Assembly (NCBI GenBank): GCA_003151895.1
Contig: PLYX01000227.1
Location: 729 to 6,957 of the forward strand
DNA: 6,229 nt
Direction: 5' to 3'
From: Solirubrobacterales bacterium
Lineage (GTDB): Bacteria; Actinomycetota; Thermoleophilia; Solirubrobacterales; Solirubrobacteraceae
Of the stretch, positions 1 through 6,229 are shown in pieces. Within the stretch, counting starts at the first letter, position 1; every line of letters starts with the position of its first letter. The notes beneath the pieces are model-generated. The model was not told where the DNA came from, made no database searches, and saw only the letters and a list, made by a program, of their open reading frames with translations. The translations under genes and the position numbers were made by a program.

Positions 1-925
<925 letters not shown>

Positions 926-926
<1 letters not shown>

Positions 927-1333
927 TGGCGCGCACGAAGTTCCCGGTGGAGGTGCTGACCCCAGAGGGGGAGGTGTTCAGCGAGGAGATCGAGATGCTC
1001 TCCACGCGCACCTCCGTCGGATCGATCGGCATTCTCGCCAACCACGCGCCCCTGCTCGCCCAGCTGGAGCCGACCGAGCTGCGCCTGTACCGCTCAGAGT
1101 CTGAGATCGTGCGCTTCGCCCAAGCCGAGGGGTACCTCCAGTTCGCCGAGAACCGCGCGCTGCTGCTCGTCGAGGAGGCGATCGCCCCGGAGGCGCTCGA
1201 CCGACCGACGTTCGAGATGCGACTCGCAGAGGCTCGTGCGGCGGCCGAGCGCGCCGAGGATGGCAGCGAGGAGAAGGCGCGGGCGCTGCGCGACGCCAAG
1301 CGCTACGAGGCGTTTCTGACCGTCGGCGTCTGA
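926..1333 (+). CDS. atpC: F1Fo ATP synthase subunit epsilon
   Basis: This is the epsilon subunit of the F1 central stalk (135 aa). It couples rotation to catalysis and in bacteria can restrain ATP hydrolysis. The N-terminal beta-sandwich covers about residues 1-87: a KFPVEVLTPEGEVF start, the conserved GILANHAPLL motif, then AEGYLQFAENRALLLVEEA. The C-terminal part is an Ala/Glu/Arg-rich helical hairpin of about residues 90-130, so the protein has the full two-domain length. The start is the ATG overlapping the atpD stop (TGATG), with AAGGG at 918-922 as a possible ribosome site, which suggests translational coupling. The frame stays open far upstream inside atpD (to an ATG at 113), but those residues are an Arg/Pro-rich shadow with no homology character, so the short start is correct. 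It is the last gene of the atp operon here. Confidence 0.96.
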
Positions 1334-1427
1334 CGCGCCCGTTTCGCAACCCAACCTCGCGTGCTCTCACAAGCTAGCCTTCGCCGCCTCATGCCCCATG
1401 GACAGGCGCCGAGGCGCGCAGGCCGAC
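1334..1427. other. Gap between atpC and ugd
   Basis: This short non-coding stretch is expected to separate the atp operon from the sugar genes. No hairpin followed by a T-run is visible. TAGCCT at 1375-1380 fits TAnnnT and could be a -10 for ugd, but no good -35 accompanies it. Readthrough from the atp operon is therefore possible. If ugd starts at 1398, the gap shrinks to 64 bases. Confidence 0.4.
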
Positions 1428-2720
1428 ATGACCGCTGAGCGTGAACCGATCGGAGTGATCGGCACAGGCTACGTCGGGCTCGTCACGGCGGTCGGCTTCG
1501 CCGAGCTGGGCAGCGACGTGTGGTGCGTGGACGTCGACGCCGCCAAGATTGAGCGTCTGCGGCGTGGCGAGGTCCCGATCTACGAGCCGGGCCTGGGGGA
1601 GATGATGGCGCGCAACCAGGCGCGCCTGCACTTCTCTACCGAGCTTGCGCCGGCGCTCGAGCACGCCCGGCTGCTGTTCGTCGCGGTCGGCACGCCGCCG
1701 ACGCATTCCGGCGATGCGGACCTGTCGGCCGTGCACAACGTGGTCGATTCGATGCCCGCCCCCGACGGTCACGCGCTCGTGATGAAGTCGACGGTCCCTT
1801 GCGGCACGGGCGCCCACATCAAGCGAAACCTCAAAGAGCGCGGGAAGTCCGGCTTCAGCTACGTGTCGTGCCCCGAGTTCCTCAAGGAGGGCTCCGCCGT
1901 CGCAGACTTCCTGCACCCCGACCGTGTCGTGGTTGGCGGGGACGGCGACTGGGCGCAGGAGGCCGTCGTGAAGCTGTACGAGCCGCTCGAGGCTCCGCTG
2001 CTGCGCACCGACGTGGCGAGCGCCGAGATGATCAAGCTTGCCGCCAACGCGTTCCTGGCGACGAAGATCTCGTTCATCAACGAGATCGCCAACGTGTGCG
2101 AGGAGGTCGGGGCAGACGTGGTGGAGGTTGCCCGCGGGATGGGCCTCGACGATCGCATCGGTCCCAAGTTCCTGCAGGCCGGGCTCGGCTACGGCGGCAG
2201 CTGCTTCACCAAGGACGTGAGCGCGCTCAAGCTGCTCGCGGGCAACTCGGGCTACCACTTCCAACTGCTCAACGCGGTGATCGAGGTCAACGAGCTTCAG
2301 AAGCGCAGGGTCGTGTCCAAGCTCGGGCGCCATCTCGGCGAGCTCGCCGGCAAGCGTGTGGCCTTGCTCGGCCTCGCGTTCAAGCCGAACACAGACGACA
2401 TGCGCGGCGCCTCCTCGCTTGTGCTGGCGGCGCGCCTGCAGGCCGAGGGCGCGCACGTGCGCGCATACGATCCGGTCGCCGAGGAGGCCGCACGGGCACT
2501 GATGCCGCAGCTCGACTATGCCGAGTCGGCCTCTGACGCCATCGCCGACGCCGACGCGGTTATCCTCGTCACCGAGTGGCCCGAGTTCATACAGCTCGAA
2601 TGGAACGAGGTCGCCCGCGCGATGCGGGGGACGCTCCTGATCGATGGGCGCAACGCGCTCGACGGCGATGCCGTGCGCGCCGCCGGCCTGACCTACGAGG
2701 GGATCGGCAGACGCTCATGA
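1428..2720 (+). CDS. ugd: UDP-glucose 6-dehydrogenase
   Basis: This NAD-dependent enzyme oxidises UDP-glucose twice to UDP-glucuronate, a cytosolic precursor for surface polysaccharides. From the chosen start it has 430 aa, usual for the bacterial family. The Rossmann fold shows GTGYVG at residues 12-17 and an acidic strand end at Asp35. Further hallmarks are YEPGL, VAVGTPP, a STVP-C-GTG loop, PEFLKEG with Glu150 and Glu154, IKLAANAF with Lys203 and Asn207, and GYGGSCFTKD with the catalytic nucleophile Cys259. FKPNTDDMR (318-326) opens the C-terminal UDP-binding Rossmann domain. GDP-mannose dehydrogenase is the closest alternative, but the motif set and the neighbours fit Ugd better. The start at 1428 is preferred because the Rossmann strand normally begins a few residues in and an AGG lies 5 bases upstream. 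An in-frame ATG at 1398 would add ten Arg-rich residues and has no visible ribosome site. Confidence 0.93.
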   Translation: MTAEREPIGVIGTGYVGLVTAVGFAELGSDVWCVDVDAAKIERLRRGEVPIYEPGLGEMMARNQARLHFSTELAPALEHARLLFVAVGTPPTHSGDADLSAVHNVVDSMPAPDGHALVMKSTVPCGTGAHIKRNLKERGKSGFSYVSCPEFLKEGSAVADFLHPDRVVVGGDGDWAQEAVVKLYEPLEAPLLRTDVASAEMIKLAANAFLATKISFINEIANVCEEVGADVVEVARGMGLDDRIGPKFLQAGLGYGGSCFTKDVSALKLLAGNSGYHFQLLNAVIEVNELQKRRVVSKLGRHLGELAGKRVALLGLAFKPNTDDMRGASSLVLAARLQAEGAHVRAYDPVAEEAARALMPQLDYAESASDAIADADAVILVTEWPEFIQLEWNEVARAMRGTLLIDGRNALDGDAVRAAGLTYEGIGRRS

Positions 2721-2779
2721 GAGCCGTGCCGGCCACCACACCGAGATCGATACAGTCCGATCGTGCCGTGGAGCTGATG

Positions 2780-2786
2780 GGAGGAG
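2780..2786 (+). promoter_or_regulatory. Strong Shine-Dalgarno site of the nucleotidyltransferase
   Basis: GGAGGAG is a near-perfect match to the anti-Shine-Dalgarno complement and lies 4 bases before the ATG at 2791. It decides the start and is the strongest ribosome site in the window, suggesting independent, efficient initiation rather than coupling to ugd. Confidence 0.85.
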
Positions 2787-2790
2787 AACC

Positions 2791-3891
2791 ATGCAGGCCG
2801 TGATCCTCGTGGGCGGCGAGGGGACTCGTCTGCGCCCGCTCACCTCCACCGTTCCCAAGCCCGTCGTGCCGCTCGTGGACCGGCCGTTCATCTCGTACAT
2901 GCTCGAGTGGCTGTGCGCGCACGGGATCGACGACGTGATCATGTCGTGCGGCTTTCTCGCCACGAGCGTGCGCAACGTGCTCGGCGACGGCTCGAGCTAC
3001 GGGATCAGGCTGCGCTTCGTCGAGGAGCCCGACCCGCGCGGCACGGCCGGCGCGCTGAAGTTCGCCGAGTCGATGCTCGACGAGCGCTTTTTGATGCTCA
3101 ACGGGGATGTGCTCACCGACATCGACCTGACCGAGCAGATCGCCCAGCACGAGCGCACGGGAGCCAAGGCGACGCTGGCGCTCGTCCCGGTCGATGACCC
3201 GAGCGCCTACGGTCTCGTCCATCTGGAGGACGACCGTGCGGTGAGGGACTTCGTGGAGAAGCCGAGCTCCGACAGGATCGACACGAACCTGATCAGCGCC
3301 GGCGCCTACGTGCTGGAGCGCGAGACCCTCGAGCTGGTGCCCCCGGGGCGCAACGTGTCGATCGAGCGCGAGGTGTGGCCGCGGCTGATAGGCGCGGGTC
3401 TGTACGGCTACCCGTCGGAGGCTTACTGGCTTGACATCGGCACGCCCGCGCGCTACCTGCAGGGCACGTTCGACATCCTCGAGGGCAACGTCCAAACCGC
3501 GGTGCGCGAGCGTCTCGGAGACAGCTACCTGTCGGTGTCCGAGGATGCGCAGGTGCTTGGACGGGCGGTCCCGCCGGCCGTGATCGAGTCGGGCGCGATC
3601 GTGGCCGAGGGCGCGCACGTCGGCAGCCTCGTCGTACTCGGCCACGACGTGAAGATCGGCGCGGGCACGACGGTCGAGCGCGCGGTGATCCTCAACGGCA
3701 GCGAGATCGGCGAGAACTGCGTACTGCGCGACTGCATCGTGGCCGCGGGATGTCGTGTCGGGGCGGGCACCCACATCCAGGAGGGCGCCGTGCTCGGCGA
3801 GGGAGTCACGGTGGGGGCGGACAACGCGATCGCTGGCGGCGCGCGTATCTTCCCTGGTGTGACGCTGCCCGACGGCGCGATCAAGTTCTAG
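2791..3891 (+). CDS. Mannose-1-phosphate guanylyltransferase (GDP-mannose pyrophosphorylase type)
   Basis: This 366-aa protein is a sugar-phosphate nucleotidyltransferase, most likely making GDP-mannose from mannose-1-phosphate and GTP. The GT-A-like catalytic domain shows the signature loop GGEGTRLRPLT (residues 8-18), PKP with Lys23, GTAGAL (84-89), the metal-binding Asp106 in NGD, EKP with Lys157, and WLDIGTP (213-219) with the second metal Asp215. From about residue 245 the sequence becomes a left-handed beta-helix of hexapeptide repeats (many I/V-G-x-x patterns), ending in GVTLPDGAIKF. This two-domain layout and length match actinobacterial and eukaryotic-type GDP-mannose pyrophosphorylases. 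Glucose-1-phosphate thymidylyl- or uridylyltransferases share the fold, so substrate identity is inferred, supported by the mannose-6-phosphate-forming isomerase next door. The start is fixed by a strong GGAGGAG four bases upstream. The adjacent ugd ends 70 bases before it. Confidence 0.85.
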   Translation: MQAVILVGGEGTRLRPLTSTVPKPVVPLVDRPFISYMLEWLCAHGIDDVIMSCGFLATSVRNVLGDGSSYGIRLRFVEEPDPRGTAGALKFAESMLDERFLMLNGDVLTDIDLTEQIAQHERTGAKATLALVPVDDPSAYGLVHLEDDRAVRDFVEKPSSDRIDTNLISAGAYVLERETLELVPPGRNVSIEREVWPRLIGAGLYGYPSEAYWLDIGTPARYLQGTFDILEGNVQTAVRERLGDSYLSVSEDAQVLGRAVPPAVIESGAIVAEGAHVGSLVVLGHDVKIGAGTTVERAVILNGSEIGENCVLRDCIVAAGCRVGAGTHIQEGAVLGEGVTVGADNAIAGGARIFPGVTLPDGAIKF

Positions 3892-3903
3892 TCCACTCTC
3901 GAC

Positions 3904-3909
3904 AGGAGA
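3904..3909 (+). promoter_or_regulatory. Shine-Dalgarno site of the PGI/PMI gene
   Basis: AGGAGA lies 7 bases upstream of the ATG at 3917, ideal spacing. It fixes the start in the 25-base gap after the nucleotidyltransferase and supports co-transcription of the two genes. Confidence 0.8.
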
Positions 3910-3916
3910 CGAGTAG

Positions 3917-4999
3917 ATGAGCGAAGGCGGCGGCGCTGCCACATCGACCACCGACGCGCTCTCGCGCGAGGCGATCGCCCGCGTGGACGCCTCCGGACAG
4001 CTGAACGACGTGCTGTCGCTGCCCGAGCACCTGCGCGACGCGCTGTGGCGCGTGGAGTCGGCGATCATGGCCGAGTGGGACACACCCGCCGGCCTGGTTG
4101 TGGCCGGGATGGGCGGCTCGGCGATCGGGGGCGCCCTGGCGCGCGCCGCGCTCGGCGATCACGCCTCGCGACCGATCTTCGTGACGCGCGCCTACGGCCT
4201 TCCGCCCTGGACCACGCCCGACACGACCGTGCTGTGCGCAAGCTACTCCGGCAACACCGAGGAGACGCTCGCCTGTTACGAGTCGGCGGGAGCGCTCGGC
4301 GCTCAGCGCGTGGTGGTCACCACCGGCGGGCGCCTGGCGGAGATGGCACGCGAGGACGGCGTGCCGGTTATTCCGCTCCCGGGCGGTTTCCAGCCGCGCG
4401 CCGCGGTCGCCTATATGACGGTGGCGGCGCTCGAGGTGGCGGCGCTGTGCGGAGCCGGTCCACGCTTGACCTCTGAGATCGACGTCGCCGCCTCCCACAC
4501 CGAGCAGCTCGTCGCCGAGTGGGGCCCCGACGCCCCCGAGGACTCGCTTGCCAAGCAAACCGCTCGCGGCCTGCTCGGCACGGCGCCCGTGATCGCGGGC
4601 GCTGGGCTCACGGTTCCGATCGCCTACCGCTGGAAGACGCAGATCAACGAGAACTCAAAGCAGCCCGCCTTTGCCCACGAGTTGCCCGAGCTCGACCACA
4701 ACGAGCTCGAGGGGTGGGAGGGAGCGCTGGACGTCGGGCGCTTCTCGGCGGTGTTCCTCGACGACTCCGACGCCCATCCGCGCGTGAAGGAGCGCATGGA
4801 CCTCACCGAGAAGCTGATCGCCGGCAACGCCTCGGCGAGCTTCCGCCTCGAAACCCGCGGACAGACGACGATCGAGCGGGTCATATCCCTGGTATTGCTC
4901 GGCGACCTCGTGTCGATCTACCTCGCCACCCTGCGCGGCGTCGATCCGGGACCGGTCAAGCTGATCCAGCAGCTCAAGGCCGACCTGGCGACTGGGTAG
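3917..4999 (+). CDS. Bifunctional phosphoglucose/phosphomannose isomerase (SIS-domain family)
   Basis: This 360-aa protein belongs to the PGI/PMI family of two-SIS-domain isomerases, first characterised in crenarchaea such as Pyrobaculum aerophilum. It interconverts fructose-6-phosphate with glucose-6-phosphate and mannose-6-phosphate in the cytosol. The first SIS domain shows AGMGGSAIGG (residues 63-72) and the phosphate-binding SYSGNTEET (109-117), followed by TTGG and PGGFQPRAA. The second carries NENSK with Glu245 and PELDHNE with His261. Their 16-residue spacing equals that of the catalytic Glu203/His219 pair described for the Pyrobaculum enzyme. A C-terminal VDPGPVKLIQQLK (342-354) ends with a Lys that probably matches its third catalytic residue. 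The N-terminal 45 residues are a typical helical lead-in. Actinobacterial members may be only partly active, so the in vivo role as a mannose-6-phosphate source is inferred from the neighbouring GDP-mannose gene. Confidence 0.9.
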   Translation: MSEGGGAATSTTDALSREAIARVDASGQLNDVLSLPEHLRDALWRVESAIMAEWDTPAGLVVAGMGGSAIGGALARAALGDHASRPIFVTRAYGLPPWTTPDTTVLCASYSGNTEETLACYESAGALGAQRVVVTTGGRLAEMAREDGVPVIPLPGGFQPRAAVAYMTVAALEVAALCGAGPRLTSEIDVAASHTEQLVAEWGPDAPEDSLAKQTARGLLGTAPVIAGAGLTVPIAYRWKTQINENSKQPAFAHELPELDHNELEGWEGALDVGRFSAVFLDDSDAHPRVKERMDLTEKLIAGNASASFRLETRGQTTIERVISLVLLGDLVSIYLATLRGVDPGPVKLIQQLKADLATG

Positions 5000-5038
5000 A
5001 CAGCGCGCGTCGCCCGCCTTTGTCCAGCCCGTCTCAAC

Positions 5039-5060
5039 CTTGACAGAGTCTTGATAAGGT
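5039..5060 (+). repeat. Imperfect 11-base direct repeat upstream of the MerR gene
   Basis: CTTGACAGAGT (5039-5049) is followed directly by CTTGATAAGGT (5050-5060), with 8 of 11 positions identical. The spacing of about one DNA helical turn puts both copies on the same face, as expected for a tandem operator. The second copy contains a near-palindromic CTTGATAAG and also AAGG, which sits 8 bases before the MerR start and could serve as its ribosome site. It is the only A/T-richer patch in the region. An operator role is inference. Confidence 0.4.
5055..5060 (+). promoter_or_regulatory. Possible -10 element for the MerR-ahcY unit
   Basis: TAAGGT fits the actinobacterial -10 pattern TAnnnT. A start 7-8 bases downstream would coincide with the A of the ATG at 5068, giving a leaderless or nearly leaderless message. 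No good -35 is found 17 bases upstream. The TTGACA at 5040-5045 looks like a -35 but is only 9 bases away. The same bases could instead be the ribosome site, so the call is weak. Confidence 0.3.
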
Positions 5061-5067
5061 CTGCTCG

Positions 5068-5481
5068 ATGCAGACCGCGGGCGTCGATGCCCTCACGATC
5101 AACGAGGCAGCCGAGACGACCGGGTGGTCGGCGCGGATGCTGCGCTACATCGAGAGCATCGGGCTCCTCGAGCCTGGTCGCTCGGGCTCCGGCTACCGCC
5201 TGTACGGCCCGGCCGAGCTGCAAAGGCTGAGCACGCTGCGCGAGCTGCTCGACGAGCAGGAGCTCGACCTCGGCGAGGTGGGCTTCGCGCTGAGACTCGA
5301 GCGTGAGCCACGGCTGCGCGAGGCGATCGAGCTGTGGCTCGCCGCCGAGCCGGCCCGTCCCGAGCACGTCAGAACGGACGACTGGCTGCGCTTCGAGCAG
5401 GAGAAGCACCAGCGTCTGCTCGCCGCCTCCAGGCCCACCGTAGAGAACCAGCCTGTCCCCACGACCATGGAGATCGCATGA
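5068..5481 (+). CDS. MerR-family transcriptional regulator
   Basis: This 137-aa protein starts with a MerR winged helix-turn-helix. The HTH spans about residues 10-28 (TINEAAETTGWSARMLRYIE), followed by IGLLEPGR and the wing SGYRLYGPAELQRL (41-54). A helix rich in Leu/Glu (about 56-85), corresponding to the dimerising coiled coil, comes next. The C-terminal part (about 86-137) is short and has no cysteines, so metal- or redox-sensing through Cys, as in MerR, ZntR or SoxR, is unlikely. There is no large ligand-binding domain such as GyrI-like. The subgroup is not recognised; it resembles short regulators of the HspR/GlnR sort only in size. The last four bases overlap the ahcY start (ATGA), so the two are translated from one message. 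Control of ahcY and autoregulation through the repeat just upstream are plausible inferences. The effector is unknown. Confidence 0.85.
   Translation: MQTAGVDALTINEAAETTGWSARMLRYIESIGLLEPGRSGSGYRLYGPAELQRLSTLRELLDEQELDLGEVGFALRLEREPRLREAIELWLAAEPARPEHVRTDDWLRFEQEKHQRLLAASRPTVENQPVPTTMEIA
5469..5473 (+). promoter_or_regulatory. Ribosome binding site of ahcY inside the MerR gene
   Basis: GGAGA lies 4 bases before the ATG at 5478, within the last codons of the regulator. It supports the overlapping start and translational coupling. Confidence 0.6.
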
Positions 5482-6229
5482 CCCCGACCGCAACGCTGAC
5501 CGACACCGCCTTTGAGGTCGCCGACCTCTCGCTCGCCGACTTCGGGCGCAAGGAGATCACGCTCGCCGAGCACGAGATGCCCGGGCTGATGGCGATCCGT
5601 CGCGAGTTCCAGGCCGCGCAGCCGCTGCGGGGCGCGCGTATCACGGGCTCGTTGCACATGACGATCCAGACGGCCGTCTTGATCGAGACGCTCACCTCGC
5701 TCGGCGCGCAGGTGCGCTGGTGCAGCTGCAACATCTTCTCCACCCAGGATCACGCCGCCGCCGCGGTGGCGGTCGGCCCCGACGGCACCCCCGAGGACCC
5801 GCGCGGGGTGCCGGTGTATGCCTGGAAGGGCGAGACGCTGGAGGAGTACTGGCGGTGCACCGACCGGGCGTTGCGCTGGCCGGGCGAGGTTGGCGCGGTG
5901 GACGAGGTCGGCGGGGTCGGCGGGTCGCAGTCCTCGGGGCCGAACATGATCCTCGACGATGGCGGCGACGCGACGCTGCTCGTGCACAAGGGCGCCGAGT
6001 TCGAGAAGGCCGGCGTTGTGCCCGACCCGTCCTCGGCCGACTCGGAGGAGTTCCAGGTCGTGCTTGGGTTGCTACAGCGCTCGCTTGGCGAAGACCCGCA
6101 GCGCTGGACGAAGATCGGACATGGCATTCAGGGCGTCACCGAGGAGACCACCACAGGCGTGCACCGGCTCTACCAGATGGTGGAGACCGGCGAGCTGCTG
6201 TTCCCCGCGATCAACGTCAACGACTCGGT
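5478..6229 (+). CDS. ahcY: S-adenosylhomocysteine hydrolase (3'-truncated by window edge)
   Basis: This NAD-dependent enzyme splits S-adenosylhomocysteine into adenosine and homocysteine, removing the inhibitory by-product of methylation. The visible 250 residues are the substrate-binding domain. They show ADFGRKEI with AEHEMPGL, TGSLHMTIQTAVL with His60, NIFSTQDHAAAA (85-96), VPVYAWKGETLEEYW, DDGGDAT (160-166), GVTEETTTGVHRLY with Glu222/223, and FPAINVNDS at the window edge. The catalytic Lys and Asp that follow, and the NAD domain, lie beyond the end. The segment after DDGGDAT through DPQRWTKI is the roughly 40-residue insertion of the plant/mycobacterial-type enzymes, so a full length near 490 aa is expected. 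Between WPG (residue 136) and NMIL (156) there is an extra Gly/Val-rich stretch, EVGAVDEVGGVGGSQSSG, where mycobacterial SahH has only two or three residues. The start overlaps the MerR stop (ATGA). Confidence 0.95.
   Translation, partial: MTPTATLTDTAFEVADLSLADFGRKEITLAEHEMPGLMAIRREFQAAQPLRGARITGSLHMTIQTAVLIETLTSLGAQVRWCSCNIFSTQDHAAAAVAVGPDGTPEDPRGVPVYAWKGETLEEYWRCTDRALRWPGEVGAVDEVGGVGGSQSSGPNMILDDGGDATLLVHKGAEFEKAGVVPDPSSADSEEFQVVLGLLQRSLGEDPQRWTKIGHGIQGVTEETTTGVHRLYQMVETGELLFPAINVNDS
5886..5924 (+). repeat. GC-rich short tandem repeat inside ahcY
   Basis: GTCGGCGGG occurs twice in perfect tandem (5907-5915 and 5916-5924). A longer unit also repeats: 5886-5900 matches 5904-5918 at 12 of 15 positions with period 18. 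The repeats stay in frame and encode EVGAVD then EVGGVGG. The pattern suggests expansion by replication slippage or unequal exchange. Confidence 0.75.

Noticed and set aside
1326..1336. Perfect inverted repeat GCGTC-T-GACGC around the atpC stop, considered as a terminator.
   Set aside because: The loop would be a single base and no T-run follows, so it cannot act as a normal intrinsic terminator.
1389..2456. A 355-codon open frame on the - strand opposite ugd.
   Set aside because: Same compositional artefact. Ugd has its complete motif set on the + strand.
2721..2790. Inverted repeat GATCG/CGATC (2745-2749 and 2758-2762) and a TACAGT -10-like word (2751-2756) between ugd and the nucleotidyltransferase.
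   Set aside because: The stem is only 5 bp with an 8-base loop, and no -35 is visible at proper spacing. Chance occurrence is likely in this composition.
2587..4083. A 498-codon open frame on the - strand opposite the nucleotidyltransferase and flanks.
   Set aside because: It is rich in Arg, His, Asp and Val with no recognisable motif, and it lies opposite two certain genes. Long antisense frames are expected from G/C-biased third codon positions.
5040..5045. TTGACA as a -35 box.
   Set aside because: It matches the consensus, but the only plausible -10 is 9 bases downstream, and at 17 bases downstream the sequence is GCTCGA, which is not a -10. It is more likely part of the direct repeat.
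5000..5067. Possible SAH riboswitch controlling ahcY.
   Set aside because: The gap lies before merR, not ahcY, and at 68 bases with no clear paired helices it is too small and unstructured. There is no gap at all directly before ahcY.
5193..5987. A 264-codon open frame on the - strand opposite merR-ahcY.
   Set aside because: It crosses two overlapping + strand genes with clear family motifs and has no motif of its own.

Overview
The window is a stretch of high-G+C chromosome, densely coding and entirely on the + strand. It holds seven genes, of which the first (atpD) and last (ahcY) are cut by the window edges. Base composition, codon use and gene content fit an actinobacterium. The combination of an atpD-atpC end with sugar-nucleotide genes, an archaeal/actinobacterial-type phosphoglucose/phosphomannose isomerase and a MerR-ahcY pair makes me favour a deep-branching class such as Thermoleophilia. 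That placement is inference from gene order and recall, not from a search.

Layout. (1) Positions 1-1333 are the 3' end of the F1Fo ATP synthase operon: atpD (beta, from the P-loop onward) and atpC (epsilon), joined by a one-base TGATG overlap. (2) Positions 1334-1427 are a short gap without a convincing terminator. (3) Positions 1428-4999 are three activated-sugar genes: a UDP-glucose 6-dehydrogenase, a two-domain GDP-mannose pyrophosphorylase-type nucleotidyltransferase, and a bifunctional phosphoglucose/phosphomannose isomerase. They are separated by 70 and 25 bases, and the last two have clear Shine-Dalgarno sequences. (4) Positions 5000-5067 are a short promoter-like gap with an 11-base imperfect direct repeat. 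(5) Positions 5068-6229 are a MerR-family regulator overlapping (ATGA) the start of S-adenosylhomocysteine hydrolase.

How the genes work together. The isomerase can make mannose-6-phosphate from fructose-6-phosphate, and the nucleotidyltransferase can make GDP-mannose from mannose-1-phosphate. The phosphomannomutase that must link them is not in the window. Ugd supplies UDP-glucuronate. Together they point to cell-envelope glycan or exopolysaccharide precursors. The MerR-ahcY pair belongs to the S-adenosylmethionine cycle, and the overlap suggests the regulator is co-expressed with, and may control, the hydrolase.

I see no mobile element, CRISPR array, RNA gene or obviously new system. The most unusual items are a Gly/Val-rich, tandem-repeat-encoded insertion in the catalytic domain of AhcY, the dedicated MerR regulator fused by overlap to ahcY, and the repeat/-10-like element immediately upstream of that regulator.
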